The notes: generated by a model from the letters alone, not told the origin. A stretch of 64,000 nucleotides of DNA from Tricholomella constricta (GCA_013368375.1 JAACJP010000005.1:372001-436000), one strand, 5' to 3'; shown: positions 8,451-18,945, numbered from the stretch's first letter. Program-made: numbers and translations.

Positions 8451-9671
8451 ATGTCCGACTTCGGTGAATTTGACACGCCTCCGTCTCCTGCTGCGCTCAC
8501 GCCAGAGGAACGACTGGTGAGCCTTGAAACCGCGATGTCGGCTCTCTCGCAATCCAACACCACCAACTCGGCCACCATGGACCGCATCGCCGCTCTTTTA
8601 GATACCATCGTTTTGGGGAACCCCTCCGCTGCCTCCCCAGCAGCACCTACGACCCCCGCGATGCCGGCGCAGCCCCTGCCGACGTCCCCTCCCCCTCCGC
8701 GATCGGGATCGCACATTCGGCCGTCGCCCCCTCCCGTGTACGACGGTGCTCGATCGGGCGGCCGCGCCTTCTGGAATGCGTGCCAGCTCTACTTCTCCCT
8801 GAGCGTCGGACAGTTCGCCGACGACCACGCCCGAATCAGCTGGGTGTTGTCATACATGCAACACGGTCGCGCCGCTGACTTCGTCGGTCGGGTCTTTCAG
8901 TATGGGTCGGTAAAGCGCGCATTCCCGACCTGGAAGGACTTCGCGTCGAACTTCGAAAAGGAGTTCTTCCTGTTCGACGAAGTCGCCGATGCTGCGCTCA
9001 CCCTTGAGTCGACAGCGTACTTCCAGAACGGGCGCACCATCGACGAGTACATCGACTCGTTCAAGGCGCTGTGGATCAAGGCCGATTACCCAGACGGCCG
9101 CCATCTGGTCCTCAAATTCCGTCGGGGCATGGACCCGAAGCTCTCAAGGAGGCTTGGGAGCATCACCACGGGTCGGCCCGACGACTCCAAGATCGAGGAC
9201 TGGCTAGCGATCGCCCGCTCCCAGGACTTCATCATGAGGACCGAGGAGGACTTCCACCGTCGGTCGGCTCCGACAGTTCCGACTGCGAGTCGCCCGACTG
9301 CCCCCATTCCGATGCCTGTGGTCGCGCCCACGCTCCGATGGCGACCCACTGCCCCACCGACCGCTCCCGTTCGCGTGTCGGCACCGGCGCACTTTCTCAG
9401 CACGCCCGTGACGCCGTCTCTTCCCCCAGGTGTCCCTATGGACATCGACCGGCTCCGTGGACGTCCTGTTCAGGACGACACCTGTCGTCGATGCAAGCAG
9501 CCGGGGCACTTCTGGCGCGACTGCCCAAAGCGCTTTGACCTGCGCCACATCATGCCAGAGGAACTGGATGAGCTGATCATGCAGCTACTGGCGCGCAAGG
9601 ATGCGATCCCAGCTGACCCGACTCCCGAGTCGGCCGACCCGACCGCCTTGGCGACGGAAGAGGATTTTTAG
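8451..9671 (+). CDS. gag: Ty3 element Gag
   Basis: 406-residue capsid/nucleocapsid protein. An N-terminal coiled stretch (EERLVSLETAMSAL) and a Pro-rich linker precede a retrotransposon gag region (about 95-270, with FWNACQLYFSL, WVLSYM and the YIDSFKALW segment). A CCHC zinc knuckle (CRRCKQPGHFWRDC, about 346-359) binds RNA. The start is the ATG at 8451. The stop is a TAG preceded by five T residues, at which a -1 slip would enter the pol frame. Confidence 0.92.
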   Translation: MSDFGEFDTPPSPAALTPEERLVSLETAMSALSQSNTTNSATMDRIAALLDTIVLGNPSAASPAAPTTPAMPAQPLPTSPPPPRSGSHIRPSPPPVYDGARSGGRAFWNACQLYFSLSVGQFADDHARISWVLSYMQHGRAADFVGRVFQYGSVKRAFPTWKDFASNFEKEFFLFDEVADAALTLESTAYFQNGRTIDEYIDSFKALWIKADYPDGRHLVLKFRRGMDPKLSRRLGSITTGRPDDSKIEDWLAIARSQDFIMRTEEDFHRRSAPTVPTASRPTAPIPMPVVAPTLRWRPTAPPTAPVRVSAPAHFLSTPVTPSLPPGVPMDIDRLRGRPVQDDTCRRCKQPGHFWRDCPKRFDLRHIMPEELDELIMQLLARKDAIPADPTPESADPTALATEEDF

Positions 9672-9682
9672 TCGCACAACGG

Positions 9683-12600
9683 GTGAAAAGTACGCCCCCG
9701 TTGTCTAGTCGTAATCGGTTCGCCCCCCTATCTGTAGAGTACCCCAATATACTTAATATTGCTGCTACTTCTACGGGTGAACCAATCGACGAAGACGTAC
9801 AATCCTCTCCTGACCAAACGCCATCTCCTTCGGTCGCTCCGACCGAGCCGACTGTACCGTCGCGTCGCGGACTACCGCGCTGGGAAAAGCGACTGCCCCG
9901 TCGCTTCGTGATCGCCGCCTCCCCCGACTCCTTATCCCTGTCGCTCAAGGTTGAGCTCGAGACCACCGACACCCAAGAGACGCATTCGCTCGCTGCCCTC
10001 GTTGACAGCGGGGCATCGGCCTGCTTCATCAACACTGCCTTCGTTGAAAAGCACAAGCTGAAGACGCGACGGCTGAATCGCCCGACACGTGCCTACAATG
10101 TTGACGGAACCCCTAATGAGGCGGGCGCCATTGAATATGTCGTGGACGCAGTCTTACGTTACGACGGTCACTCCGAGCGCGTTCTGTTCGCGGTCGCGGG
10201 TATTGGGAAGCAGGATCTCATTCTCGGATTTACCTGGCTCCGAGACCACAACCCCGACATTGATTGGGCGACGGGAAAGGTGAAAATGAGTCGAGCGCCG
10301 ACACGTTGCGACACCTGCAAGGTTGAAGTCAGGGAGGAGCGTCGTTCACGCACCAAGCTGCGAGCCGCCATTCGGGCTTGTCGGGCGGAAGGAATCCCAA
10401 CAGTCGAGCCCGACCTGCGAGCCCCGACCTGCCCCTACGTCGAAGACGACTCCGACACCGACGAGTTCCTCCCCTACACTCCGATCATGGAGGAACCCGA
10501 TCCAGAGTCGGACGACTTCCTGGTGGAGACCTTCCTGAACGGTGATCGCATCTTTGCGACGGCGATCCACCCCCCTCCGACCGAAATGCACATTCGCGCC
10601 AGTCAAACGACATCGCAGCGACTCGCTGAGGCGCACGCCGCGAACTCTGCGCCTAAGTCGTTCCGCGACGCCGTTCCGACCCACCTCCACGACTTTGAGG
10701 ACGTTTTCTCCAAGGTCGCGTTCGACGAACTCCCCGATCGCAAACAGTGGGATCATGTGATTGAGTTGGAGCCGGGAGCTTCGCCGTCCGGCACCAAAGT
10801 CTACCCACTGTCGCCAGCGGAGCAAGTCGAACTCGATGCGTTCCTCAAGGAGAACCTCGAGTCGGGTCGGATCCGTCCGTCGAAGTCGCCCATGGCTTCG
10901 CCAGTGTTCTTCATCAAGAAGAAGGATGGTGCGCTCCGGCTGGTGCAGGACTATCGGACGCTCAACGCGCTTACGGTGAAGAACCGGTACCCACTGCCGC
11001 TCATTAGCGAACTGGTGAACAACCTCCGCGGCGCGCGGTACTTCACCAAGCTGGACGTCCGATGGGGGTACAACAACGTTCGGATCAAGGAAGGCGACGA
11101 GTGGAAGGCAGCGTTTCGGACGAACCGCGGTCTCTTCGAGCCGCTCGTCATGTTCTTCGGCCTCACGAACAGCCCCGCCACATTCCAGACCATGATGAAT
11201 GACATCTTCCGCGATCTGATCGCCGAGGGTGTTGTTTGCGTGTACCTCGACGATATCTTGATTTACACCAAGACTCTCGAGGAACACCGTCGGGTCGCGC
11301 GACTCGTGCTGGACCGACTCCGTGAACATAAGTTGTTCTTAAAACCCGAGAAATGCGAGTTTGAACAGACCAAGGTCGAGTATCTTGGGCTGATCATCTC
11401 GCACGGGCAAGCGGAAATGGATCCGGTCAAGGTCGCTGGAGTGTCGGAGTGGCCGGCGCCGAGGAACAAGAAGGAGGTGCAAGCGTTCTTGGGCTTCACC
11501 AATTTCTACCGACGGTTCATCCAGGATTTCTCGCACCACGCCCGACCCCTGTTTGATTTGACGGGCAAGGACGTTGCCTGGCGCTGGGAAGCGTCGGAGC
11601 AGTCGGCCTTTGACCTCCTGAAGTCTGCGATCACGTCGCGACCGGTGCTGGCATTCCCCGACGACGACCGACCGTACCGCATCGAAGCTGACTCGTCCGA
11701 CTTCGCGACGGGCGCGGTCCTGTCGCAAGAGTCGCCGTCCGATGGCAAGTGGCACCCGGTCGCGTTCTACTCGAAGAGCTTGAACGCAGTCGAGCGGAAC
11801 TACGAGATCCACGACAAGGAGATGCTGGCGATCATCCGGTCTCTGGAAGAGTGGCGACATTTTGTGGAAGGCGCAAAGCACAAGGTGGAGATCCTGACCG
11901 ACCACAAGAACCTTGAGTACTTCCTCACCGCGAAGAAACTCAATCGGCGGCAAGCCCGCTGGTCGCTCTACCTTGCCAACTTCGACTTTACCCTCCACCA
12001 CCGTCCGGGACGCAGCATGGGCAAACCCGACGCCCTGTCGCGTCGCGCTGATCACGGCGACGGAAGTGGCGACAATGCCGACATCGTGCTCCTCAAACCC
12101 GAGTTCTTCGCGATTCGCGCGACCGAGGGTCTGGCACTGGTCGGAGAAGAAGACGATGTGCTGAAAGCGATCCGCAAGGGCAATCGCGATGGCGCACAGG
12201 AGGACGCGGTCGCGAAAGCGGCGCAACTGGTCAAGGCATCCAAGACTGCCGGTCGCTCCCTACGCTTCGGCGAGTGGGGGGAGGAAGGCGGTCTGCTCAC
12301 GTTCCGTGGACGGATCTATGTCCCGAACGTTCCTGACCTCCGCCGACGCATTGTGGAGCAGCATCATGACTCCAAGGTCGCCGGTCACCCGGGTCGCTGG
12401 AAGACGCTCGAGCTGGTGTCGCGCAACTACTGGTGGCCCCAGATGTCGCGCTTCGTCGGTTCATACACCAGCACCTGCGACATGTGCTTGCGCACGAAAC
12501 CTCGCCGCCAACTCCCCGTCGGACAGCTGCAGCCGCTCCCAATTCCCGAAGGCCGATGGAATGTCGTATCGGTCGACTTCATCACCGAACTCCCAGAGTC

Positions 12601-13708
12601 CAACGGCCATGACGCGATCATGAACGTCGTGGATTCGGTCGGAAAACGCGCGCATTTCATCGCGTCGCACACGACCTGCTCGGCCTTGGGAGCTGCGAAT
12701 CTCTACCGTCGCCACGTCTGGAAGCTGCACGGTCTCCCCGACGCATTCGTCTCCGATCGAGGTCCACAGTTTGTTGCCGAGTTCACGCGCGAACTGTACA
12801 GACTCCTGGGTATCAAACTGTCGGCTTCGACGGCGTACCACCCGCAGACCGACGGACAGACTGAGCGTGTCAACCAGGAGCTGGAACAGTTCTTGCGGGT
12901 CTTCTGCAACGAGCGCCAGAACGACTGGGAGGACCTCTTGCCCGACGCCGAATTCAGTTACAACAACCATGTACATTCGGCGACGCAGCAGACCCCCTTC
13001 CTGCTCGACACTGGTCGGCATCCGCGCATGGGCTTTGAGCCGCGTCGGGGCGCTTCCAAGAACGAGTCGGCCGACGAGTTCGTGGAGCGCATGAAGGAAG
13101 CACAGGAGGAAGCCAAGGCGGCGCTTTCAAAGGCCAAAGACGACATGGAGCGGTATTACAATCAGCGACACGCCCCGACACCCGACTACCAGCCGGGTGA
13201 CAAGGTGTACTTGGACGCGACCGACATTTCTACGACCCGACCGTCTAAGAAATTATCGCATCGCTACCTTGGCCCTTTCGTCGTGCAAAGGCGAGTCGGC
13301 CCGCTCGCATACCGCCTCCTGCTGCCTCAGTCCATGAAGCGCATCCACCCAGTCTTCCACGTCATAAAGCTTGTCCCCGCCGTCGCTGACCCGATCGAAG
13401 GTCGACAGTCCGACCCCCCGCCGCCACCAGACATCATCGATGACGAACCCCACTACGAAGTCCACAAAATCCTCGACAGTCGCATCTTCCGCAAGAAACT
13501 TCAGTACAAAATCTTGTGGAAAGGCTACGGCTATGAAGAAGCTTCGTGGGAGCCCCGGGAGAACGTCGCCGCACCCGACCTGGTTCGCAAGTTCCACCGC
13601 GACAATCCTGATGCTGCGCGCCACATCCGTGGCATCTTCACTCTATCCCCCGCCGTCTTCGCCACCGTCACCCCGCACCGAGCCGTTGCGATTCAAAAGG
13701 GGGGGTGA
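9683..13708 (+). CDS. pol: Ty3 element Pol: protease, RT, RNase H, integrase, chromodomain
   Basis: 1341-residue ORF; the first listed codon is GTG, and the frame is open back to 9617, overlapping the end of gag by 55 nt in the -1 frame, so expression by frameshift is likely. Order: aspartic protease (VDSGAS, residue about 110); reverse transcriptase with KLDVRWGYNN, FGLTNSPATFQ and YLDD (about 440-600); RNase H (EADSSDFATGA); integrase with an HHCC zinc site (HHDSKVAGHPGRW, CDMC), the catalytic aspartates and Glu in VDFITELP, SDRGPQF and HPQTDGQTERVNQELE; a GPF-type module (HRYLGPF); and a C-terminal chromodomain (YEVHKILDSR, ILWKGYGYEEASWEPRENV, about 1265-1310) that in chromoviruses directs integration to marked histones. 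The stop TGA touches the 3' LTR. It looks intact. Confidence 0.94.
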   Translation: MKSTPPLSSRNRFAPLSVEYPNILNIAATSTGEPIDEDVQSSPDQTPSPSVAPTEPTVPSRRGLPRWEKRLPRRFVIAASPDSLSLSLKVELETTDTQETHSLAALVDSGASACFINTAFVEKHKLKTRRLNRPTRAYNVDGTPNEAGAIEYVVDAVLRYDGHSERVLFAVAGIGKQDLILGFTWLRDHNPDIDWATGKVKMSRAPTRCDTCKVEVREERRSRTKLRAAIRACRAEGIPTVEPDLRAPTCPYVEDDSDTDEFLPYTPIMEEPDPESDDFLVETFLNGDRIFATAIHPPPTEMHIRASQTTSQRLAEAHAANSAPKSFRDAVPTHLHDFEDVFSKVAFDELPDRKQWDHVIELEPGASPSGTKVYPLSPAEQVELDAFLKENLESGRIRPSKSPMASPVFFIKKKDGALRLVQDYRTLNALTVKNRYPLPLISELVNNLRGARYFTKLDVRWGYNNVRIKEGDEWKAAFRTNRGLFEPLVMFFGLTNSPATFQTMMNDIFRDLIAEGVVCVYLDDILIYTKTLEEHRRVARLVLDRLREHKLFLKPEKCEFEQTKVEYLGLIISHGQAEMDPVKVAGVSEWPAPRNKKEVQAFLGFTNFYRRFIQDFSHHARPLFDLTGKDVAWRWEASEQSAFDLLKSAITSRPVLAFPDDDRPYRIEADSSDFATGAVLSQESPSDGKWHPVAFYSKSLNAVERNYEIHDKEMLAIIRSLEEWRHFVEGAKHKVEILTDHKNLEYFLTAKKLNRRQARWSLYLANFDFTLHHRPGRSMGKPDALSRRADHGDGSGDNADIVLLKPEFFAIRATEGLALVGEEDDVLKAIRKGNRDGAQEDAVAKAAQLVKASKTAGRSLRFGEWGEEGGLLTFRGRIYVPNVPDLRRRIVEQHHDSKVAGHPGRWKTLELVSRNYWWPQMSRFVGSYTSTCDMCLRTKPRRQLPVGQLQPLPIPEGRWNVVSVDFITELPESNGHDAIMNVVDSVGKRAHFIASHTTCSALGAANLYRRHVWKLHGLPDAFVSDRGPQFVAEFTRELYRLLGIKLSASTAYHPQTDGQTERVNQELEQFLRVFCNERQNDWEDLLPDAEFSYNNHVHSATQQTPFLLDTGRHPRMGFEPRRGASKNESADEFVERMKEAQEEAKAALSKAKDDMERYYNQRHAPTPDYQPGDKVYLDATDISTTRPSKKLSHRYLGPFVVQRRVGPLAYRLLLPQSMKRIHPVFHVIKLVPAVADPIEGRQSDPPPPPDIIDDEPHYEVHKILDSRIFRKKLQYKILWKGYGYEEASWEPRENVAAPDLVRKFHRDNPDAARHIRGIFTLSPAVFATVTPHRAVAIQKGG
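13695..13705 (+). promoter_or_regulatory. Polypurine tract
   Basis: AAAAGGGGGGG, then TGA, then the 3' LTR. This is the plus-strand primer site, located inside the last codons of pol. Confidence 0.85.
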
Positions 13709-14212
13709 TGTCAGGGGAACTCTCGTTCACGCTCTCCGACGCTCACAGATCGTTCCCCCGACTCACGCGCTCGCCCCCGACCGACCGATCGCGATCCCGA
13801 CCCGACGCTCCGACCCAAGCGTCGGTGTACATACTTACTCACTTCCTGTCGCTTCCCCTCACTCCCCGCGCGCGCCCGACGCCGATCCCGACCACCGACA
13901 TCCCGACGTCGGCTGCCCCGCCTCGTGCCCGTACCCTGGGCCACGAGGATCGGACAGCGTCGGGAACGTGTCCATACACGCGCCGCACACCATTCGTTAC
14001 TATTACATGTACAGTACACTCTGGAGGACCGGCCCTCACGTCCTACACTCGTATATAGTCGGCCCCCTGGCATTTGGGAATCCTTTACACTATTCTCTTC
14101 GGATTCCCCCTTGCCAGGTAAGCCTTACTTACCTTCGTTACTGTACATCAATATAACTTCGGATTCCCCCTTGCCAGTGTGATAGCGCTCCACTGTAAGG
14201 GTTGCCCTAACA
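13709..14212 (+). repeat. 3' LTR of Ty3 element
   Basis: 504 bp, TGTCAGGGGA...CCCTAACA; no difference from 7821-8324 was seen in the parts compared, including 120 translated codons. Confidence 0.95.
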
Positions 14213-15311
14213 GGTGGTCCCTGTCGGAGGGGTCGAAGAATGGTCCGCAGGGTACGAAACGGAACACCAGGTTGTAGGCTTTGGCCTTGATTCTTGCTGA
14301 GGCTCCCAGGTGGGACTTAAGGAAGCCTAGGTTGGGGTCAGTAGCGTATTCCCGGAAGCGGAGGGCAGCGTCGGGGGTGGCCATCTCGAAGAGGTATGCG
14401 CCTCTGTCGAGCGCCGACATGCCGCGGATGTACGTCTGGGATTCAGCTGGGGCCGCTTCGCCATCCTCGGTAATGAAGGAGTTGGCGCTAAGGGCTTGGT
14501 CGAGTTCCGTTAGTTGCTTGTTCATGGCCATTCGGATTGCGTATGTTCCGGCCGGCGATCGGTCTGTGGGGGCAAGGTCGTCGTCTGGGTTAGTTTCCAC
14601 CAGGACAGTGCGGGCTCCGCGGAGCAGGCGTTGCTGTAGTCGGGTGTGCTGATCGGTGGCGGATGGGTTGTAGGCCGTATTGGGGGCGGTGGGTGGTGAA
14701 GGGCCCGGGCTGGGTCTTGCGACAGAGGCCCAGGACGGTTGCGTTGGGGCTGCTGGATTTGGCGTTGGGGACGCATTGAGTCGCTCCGCGAGGTCGCTGA
14801 GGGATGCTGTTACGCCGGCCAGTTGGGTGGAAACCGTCTGGAGGGCGAGTGTCGTCTCGGCTTGTTGGGTATCGGTCGCAGTGGCGAACGCTGCAGAAGA
14901 GGATAGCTGCGCCGTGGCGGAGTCGAGGCGGACTAGGGCCTTGGCGGTAACGGCGTCGGCGAGGGCGTCTGAGATGCAGTCGGTAATATCGTCCTCCAGA
15001 AGAAAAGCTACCGCGAGGACGGCGTTCTTGGCGTCCGTCTTCGTTTCGGCGGCTTTCTGGGAGAGATTAAGGGCTGCAGTCAGTAGGATACGCACGAGTT
15101 TAGCTCGGTCGTAGGCTTCTCCGGAGAGGATCCAGCCTTTCGTCTCGAGCCAACGTCTGGCTTCCTTGGAGGACTTCACCGGTCCGGTGTCGCCAATCAG
15201 AAAGGTACTGATGTCGGCTCGGGTTGGCAGTTGACGTGGCACATTCGGGGTCCCTGGTGGGTTGGCACCGCCAGCTGAAGGCTTGGGCGGGGGCCTGGCT
15301 GTTGTAGCCAT
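14213..15311 (-). CDS. LINE-B ORF1, N-terminal part (gag-like), cut off by Ty3 insertion
   Basis: First 366 or so codons of ORF1, starting at the ATG at 15311. A Pro-rich start (ARPPPKPSAGGANPPG) is followed by an alpha-helical, Ala/Leu/Thr-rich region (about 120-180) that may form a coiled coil. A Ser/Pro/Asn linker then leads into a region ending FRFVPCGPFFDPSDRDH, typical of Tad-type ORF1 just before the zinc knuckles. The frame then runs into the LTR; the rest lies at 7124-7820. Confidence 0.82.
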
Positions 15312-15479
15312 GCCAGGGGTTTGGGGGAGGTAAGATGGGGGGGGGGTATAGGGTAGGGCTTAGGTTGGCAGCGCGAAACTGCAAGAAGAGGGGGAAAATG
15401 GATAGGAATTTGCAAACTCGAACTACAACAACCAGGACCCCGGAGGAGGTGATGGAGGTTAAAGATCAAGGAGCGGTCC
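15312..15479 (-). other. LINE-B 5' untranslated region
   Basis: About 168 nt between the 11-bp duplication and the ORF1 ATG, containing a run of ten G near 15340. It would hold the internal promoter of the LINE. No motif is recognised. Confidence 0.6.
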
Positions 15480-15490
15480 TGATGGATGGA

Positions 15491-16028
15491 TGACTGGAGG
15501 TACACACCTCCCACGGGTGGGTTCTGTATAGCCAACCAATTCCCACCCGCCTGGAAACTAAGAGACCACATCAAGAATACCAAACGCGAAGTCTTCAGTA
15601 GACTAACCCAGAGTCAGACGAGACATGCATTCATCGGTGAGTACTACTCCAAATTCGTACCCACTGAACCCATAGAATGTCCATGCAGCGAAGAATTTCA
15701 AACCCGCGAACACTTTATCAAAACATGCCCAAGATACAACAATCGCAGACATATCCTATCCGAGGAATTCCCCGAAATGGACCTAAAAGACATACTCGGC
15801 ACCCCCCAAGGCCTGGAAGCATTCACCAAATTCCTGGACAAGACGGGCACATTCACAAAAACTGGCAACCCCCGCACATCCCCTACAGCACCTAAGATTG
15901 AAGACGAGAGGGAAAGAGAAGTCGATGAGGCAGTGAACTGGTGGGACAGGTTCGAAAGGATGGGCAGAGGGAACTTGGACAACGAAGAAGACGTCCAGGA
16001 CAGTGGAGACAACAGAGGAGAGGTTTGA
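15491..16028 (+). pseudogene. LINE-A remnant: C-terminal zinc-motif region of ORF2
   Basis: Continues in phase from 2603 once LINE-B is removed (MDDWRYTPPTGGF). A helical region and a Cys/His motif (CPCSEEFQTREHFIKTC) follow, the standard tail of Tad-type ORF2 after RNase H, and then an acidic end (DEREREVDEAVNWWDRFER) and a stop at 16026-16028. Without the insertions LINE-A would be about 65 percent intact in this part. Confidence 0.8.
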
Positions 16029-16669
16029 GGAAGGAGGAGGACAGAACGCAGCCCAACACGGAACCATCGAGACACGCCATGTCACAACGACATATCAACC
16101 AACACCAAAACCACAGCGACACTCTGACTATGCCCCATTTACATGATCAGGCTGACGAGTCTGCCCGGGGCGACGGGCCAACATGCCCCATATGCATTTC
16201 TCATTCATCTCACATTTAACATATCTATTAATTCTCCCACCTTCACGCACATAACCCTTCTTCCCTACTATGAAACACATGAACTAATTCTTCAGCCCAA
16301 CCACACCAACCCCCATATACTCGAATGCGAACCGCCGTACACAACGACACCATACCCGCTACCTAGAGATTACCAGATCCAACGTATACAATATCCACAC
16401 ACGAACTTCTTACTTTACCATTATTTGGCCACTAGCCCTGCCCCTTAGCTCAGTAGTGTAGCTTGACCGGCCATGGGACCGCCTGACCGCTGGCGACTTG
16501 GTCTACTAGACTTAGTCCAGTGGACTTTTTGATTTGTCTTTGTTGTCCTCTAACAAACACTCCAGTCAGCTCCGGCCACCCAAATTTTTTGATCTGGATC
16601 CCGAGTTCGTCGTTCGCCCCCTACCCACGTCCATTGTCGAACGTATGAACCAGGCTCGAGCGAGTCGCT
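16029..16669. other. LINE-A 3' flank and spacer
   Basis: C/A-rich sequence without a convincing ORF. The first part is presumably the LINE-A 3'UTR, but no poly(A) tail or matching duplication could be found. The end of this stretch is the promoter side of the KDZ-associated gene. Confidence 0.4.
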
Positions 16670-18852
16670 ATGCTTAGTTTAATTCAATTGTCTCTTTTAA
16701 CCTCGTTGGTTCTCCAACTACGAAACCGTCTCCTCTGGGCCCAGTCGCCGCATTTCCAAGGAGCACCATTCAACTTACCTGAGAATGTCATTAACTTCTT
16801 GTCTGCTGCTTCGGGCGTGGATGAGCATCACGTAGGGATCTTCTGGCAGGCCTTTAGAGAGGATGGTTCATGGGAGTCCCTCAGAGGAGACAGTGGGAGA
16901 GGTCATATGCTGAATGATGGTCGTTTTGTAGATGCTTTCCTCCGTTTTGGAGTTCCACTCGAGATTGGTATGTTTCTTGGTATATTTTGTTGCACCTTTT
17001 TGAGACAGTATTCTTCTGTAGGTTTTTATGACATTTATCCACCCACTTGCGTTTGCCTAGATCCCCGTCGTGTAGCGATCAGCGGACGACGGAACGACGA
17101 CATCACAATTGGACGAGAACTCACCGACATCACGAAACACCCCGCCACTCTTTTCACGAAAGCCTTGGGACCTTTACCGGTGTGGTCCTTCTCTGCGCGC
17201 TGCACAGGTACGAGGTCATCCAGCACTACAGGTCAAAGTCTTTTCTCAGTATTTACAGGATGTGGAACACACTATTACCCCAATTACTTCGTCAACAACA
17301 CCTCTGCCAGCCCAATACGCGTGTACTATCCTGGTACACCCATGGTTATTCAGGTCGCGATGCACTATTATGTAGAGTCGTCTCTTGCGGAACTGTTCAT
17401 GAATATGATGGTCTGCGCTTGGTGAGTTTCCGTTTTTATTATTATTCTATAGTATTAACATTACATTCACAGGGTTTCCGCTACCAATGCGGCCCGAATT
17501 TACAACATGGAGTGGCCCGACGTCCATCTTTGCCTCAGCGAAGAATGGCGGTTTCAGTTAGGATTAGATACTGAGCATGTCTGGGACTGTTTTTTTCTGT
17601 ATGCGCTGTTACGTGATAACTCGGAACGGGGGGCTATGCTGCAACTCGCACACGATGCCCCAGATCAGGCTGAGCGTCTTCGACCGGCACTGGAGACAAG
17701 AAACAGGGCGATGGTGGGGCCGGGCCAGGAATCTTGGAGTCATGCATGCGACCTATGTTGTAATGTCCGGAAACGTGCAGATGGAAGTTTGGGTGTGTCT
17801 CCTACAATACCTATTGAAATGCTACTGACGAAGTTTTTAGAAGCTATCCGGGCAACTGTCTGCGATGGTGTATGCATGGGGCACCCATGCTGCACTGTTC
17901 ATGACTGCAAGAATCCTCTCCACTCACAGCGGCTTCGCTTCTGCTCCAGCCATGCGGAACAAAGCAAAATCTGCGCCGTGACAACATGTTCATTGCCAGT
18001 TGATGACGGATTTCAGACCTGTGCAATTCCTGAGCACCGTCAGCTCGAGGATGTCGGCGCTGAAGAACGCAGTGCTATGTTTCAGCTTCGACGGCGCCTG
18101 GACCGACTGCGCACCTCTCAAGTTGTAGACTCAGCCCCGAGTATGTTGTCCATGTCTGATGAGGACACCGAGGTCGACGACACAGGGGTTTGTGATGGGA
18201 AATCATCCGCAGGAAATACGAAGCCTCGTGCACGCTTTGGCTGATGTCGAACACACAACGAGCAACTGTGTGTAGCAACGTGTGGGGTTATCCTTGGACG
18301 GGCGACATTCTTTGGCTCTGAGGGTCCCTACGGTGTTCTGGTGAGTTCCTTCACACCTATATACACGTCACGTCTAATTTTTTGACAGAGCTTTCTTAAA
18401 ACATTATTCCCCACCCCGTCATCCATGCCCGGCATTATCTTTTACAATAACAACTGTACTGTCATCTAAAACGTGTCATCCAAAGCACAGGTACCGACCG
18501 TTTCTTACGCTGTGCACTGCCAGTCGATGTCTTTCATATGAAGACAACGCACAAAGAATCCGACGACTTCTGCAACCTGCATTGCAATCCTGCAATGTTT
18601 TCTGACTTGATCGATGGCAGCAAATGGAGATTTAATTCCTCTGCTGCTGAGATGACCAATGTGTGGTTTGGCGGCTATGTTGCCGTGGTTCGTGACATGC
18701 GCGTCGATCGGTATAATTTTTTCTTGGATGAAAAGATCAAACGGCGCAATCGAATGGTTGTCAGTGACCTTCGGCGTTGTGGAAATTGCCCTTATGATAT
18801 TCCTCGTAGCAAATTATTATCTCTCGAGCGACCTTTACACGAAGAAAATTAG
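16670..18852 (+). pseudogene. KDZ-transposon associated CxC5/CxC6 cysteine-cluster protein, decayed
   Basis: Multi-exon gene whose segments match the CxC5 and CxC6 cysteine-cluster families tied to Kyakuja-Dileera-Zisupton transposases. Proposed exons: 16670-16967, 17022-17207, 17259-17421, 17473-18350, 18389 onward. Splicing at 17207/17259 creates the cluster CTGCGTHYYPNYF, and the 17421/17473 junction gives VSATNAARIYN, both expected for CxC5. CxC6 follows: DGVCMGHPCCTVHDCKNPL, CSSHAEQSKICAVTTC. The C-terminal part (HKESDDFCNLHCNPAMF, FNSSAAEMTNVW, DRYNFFLDEKIKRRN) matches the end of these proteins. Two lesions: TGA at 18242-18244, after which the same frame continues (THNEQLCVATCGV), and a 1-nt shift near 18460. 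The DDE transposase itself is not visible. Confidence 0.75.
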
Positions 18853-18945
18853 TTCTGATTAAAGTGGGGTATAGGTACGTTAAAAACAATATTTACTCTA
18901 CAACTGAATGCTCATAAGTCCCTGTTCAGCATCTCGTCAGCCTTC

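Larger units (their letters stand above)
7821..14212 (+). mobile_element. Complete Ty3/gypsy chromovirus (LTR retrotransposon)
   Basis: 6392-bp element with 504-bp LTRs at both ends (TG...CA termini), a self-complementary primer site, gag, pol with a chromodomain, a polypurine tract and a 5-bp target duplication. No stop codons interrupt gag or pol, and the two LTRs appear identical where compared, so the insertion is very recent and the copy may be active. It lies in opposite orientation inside LINE-B ORF1. Confidence 0.95.
2604..15479 (-). mobile_element. LINE-B, full-length Tad-like non-LTR retrotransposon (interrupted by Ty3 element)
   Basis: Minus-strand element with a poly(A) tail (poly-T at 2604-2634), a 3'UTR of about 400 nt, ORF2 (3033-7127), ORF1 split by a Ty3 insertion (7124-7820 plus 14213-15311) and a short 5'UTR (15312-15479). 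It is flanked by an 11-bp duplication. Two ORFs, an endonuclease of the EEP type, RNase H and a C-terminal Cys/His motif fit fungal Tad-like LINEs. Without the LTR element it is about 6.5 kb and apparently had intact ORFs, so it was recent when hit. Confidence 0.88.

Noticed and set aside
10346..12226. Long minus-strand ORFs opposite Ty3 pol (327 and 295 residues)
   Set aside because: Mirror frames of a GC-rich pol gene; no domain, no start context, and pol on the plus strand has all motifs.
16440..16520. tRNA-like stretch (CTTAGCTCAGTAGTGTAGC)
   Set aside because: Resembles a D-arm but no acceptor stem, anticodon arm or T-arm could be paired around it.
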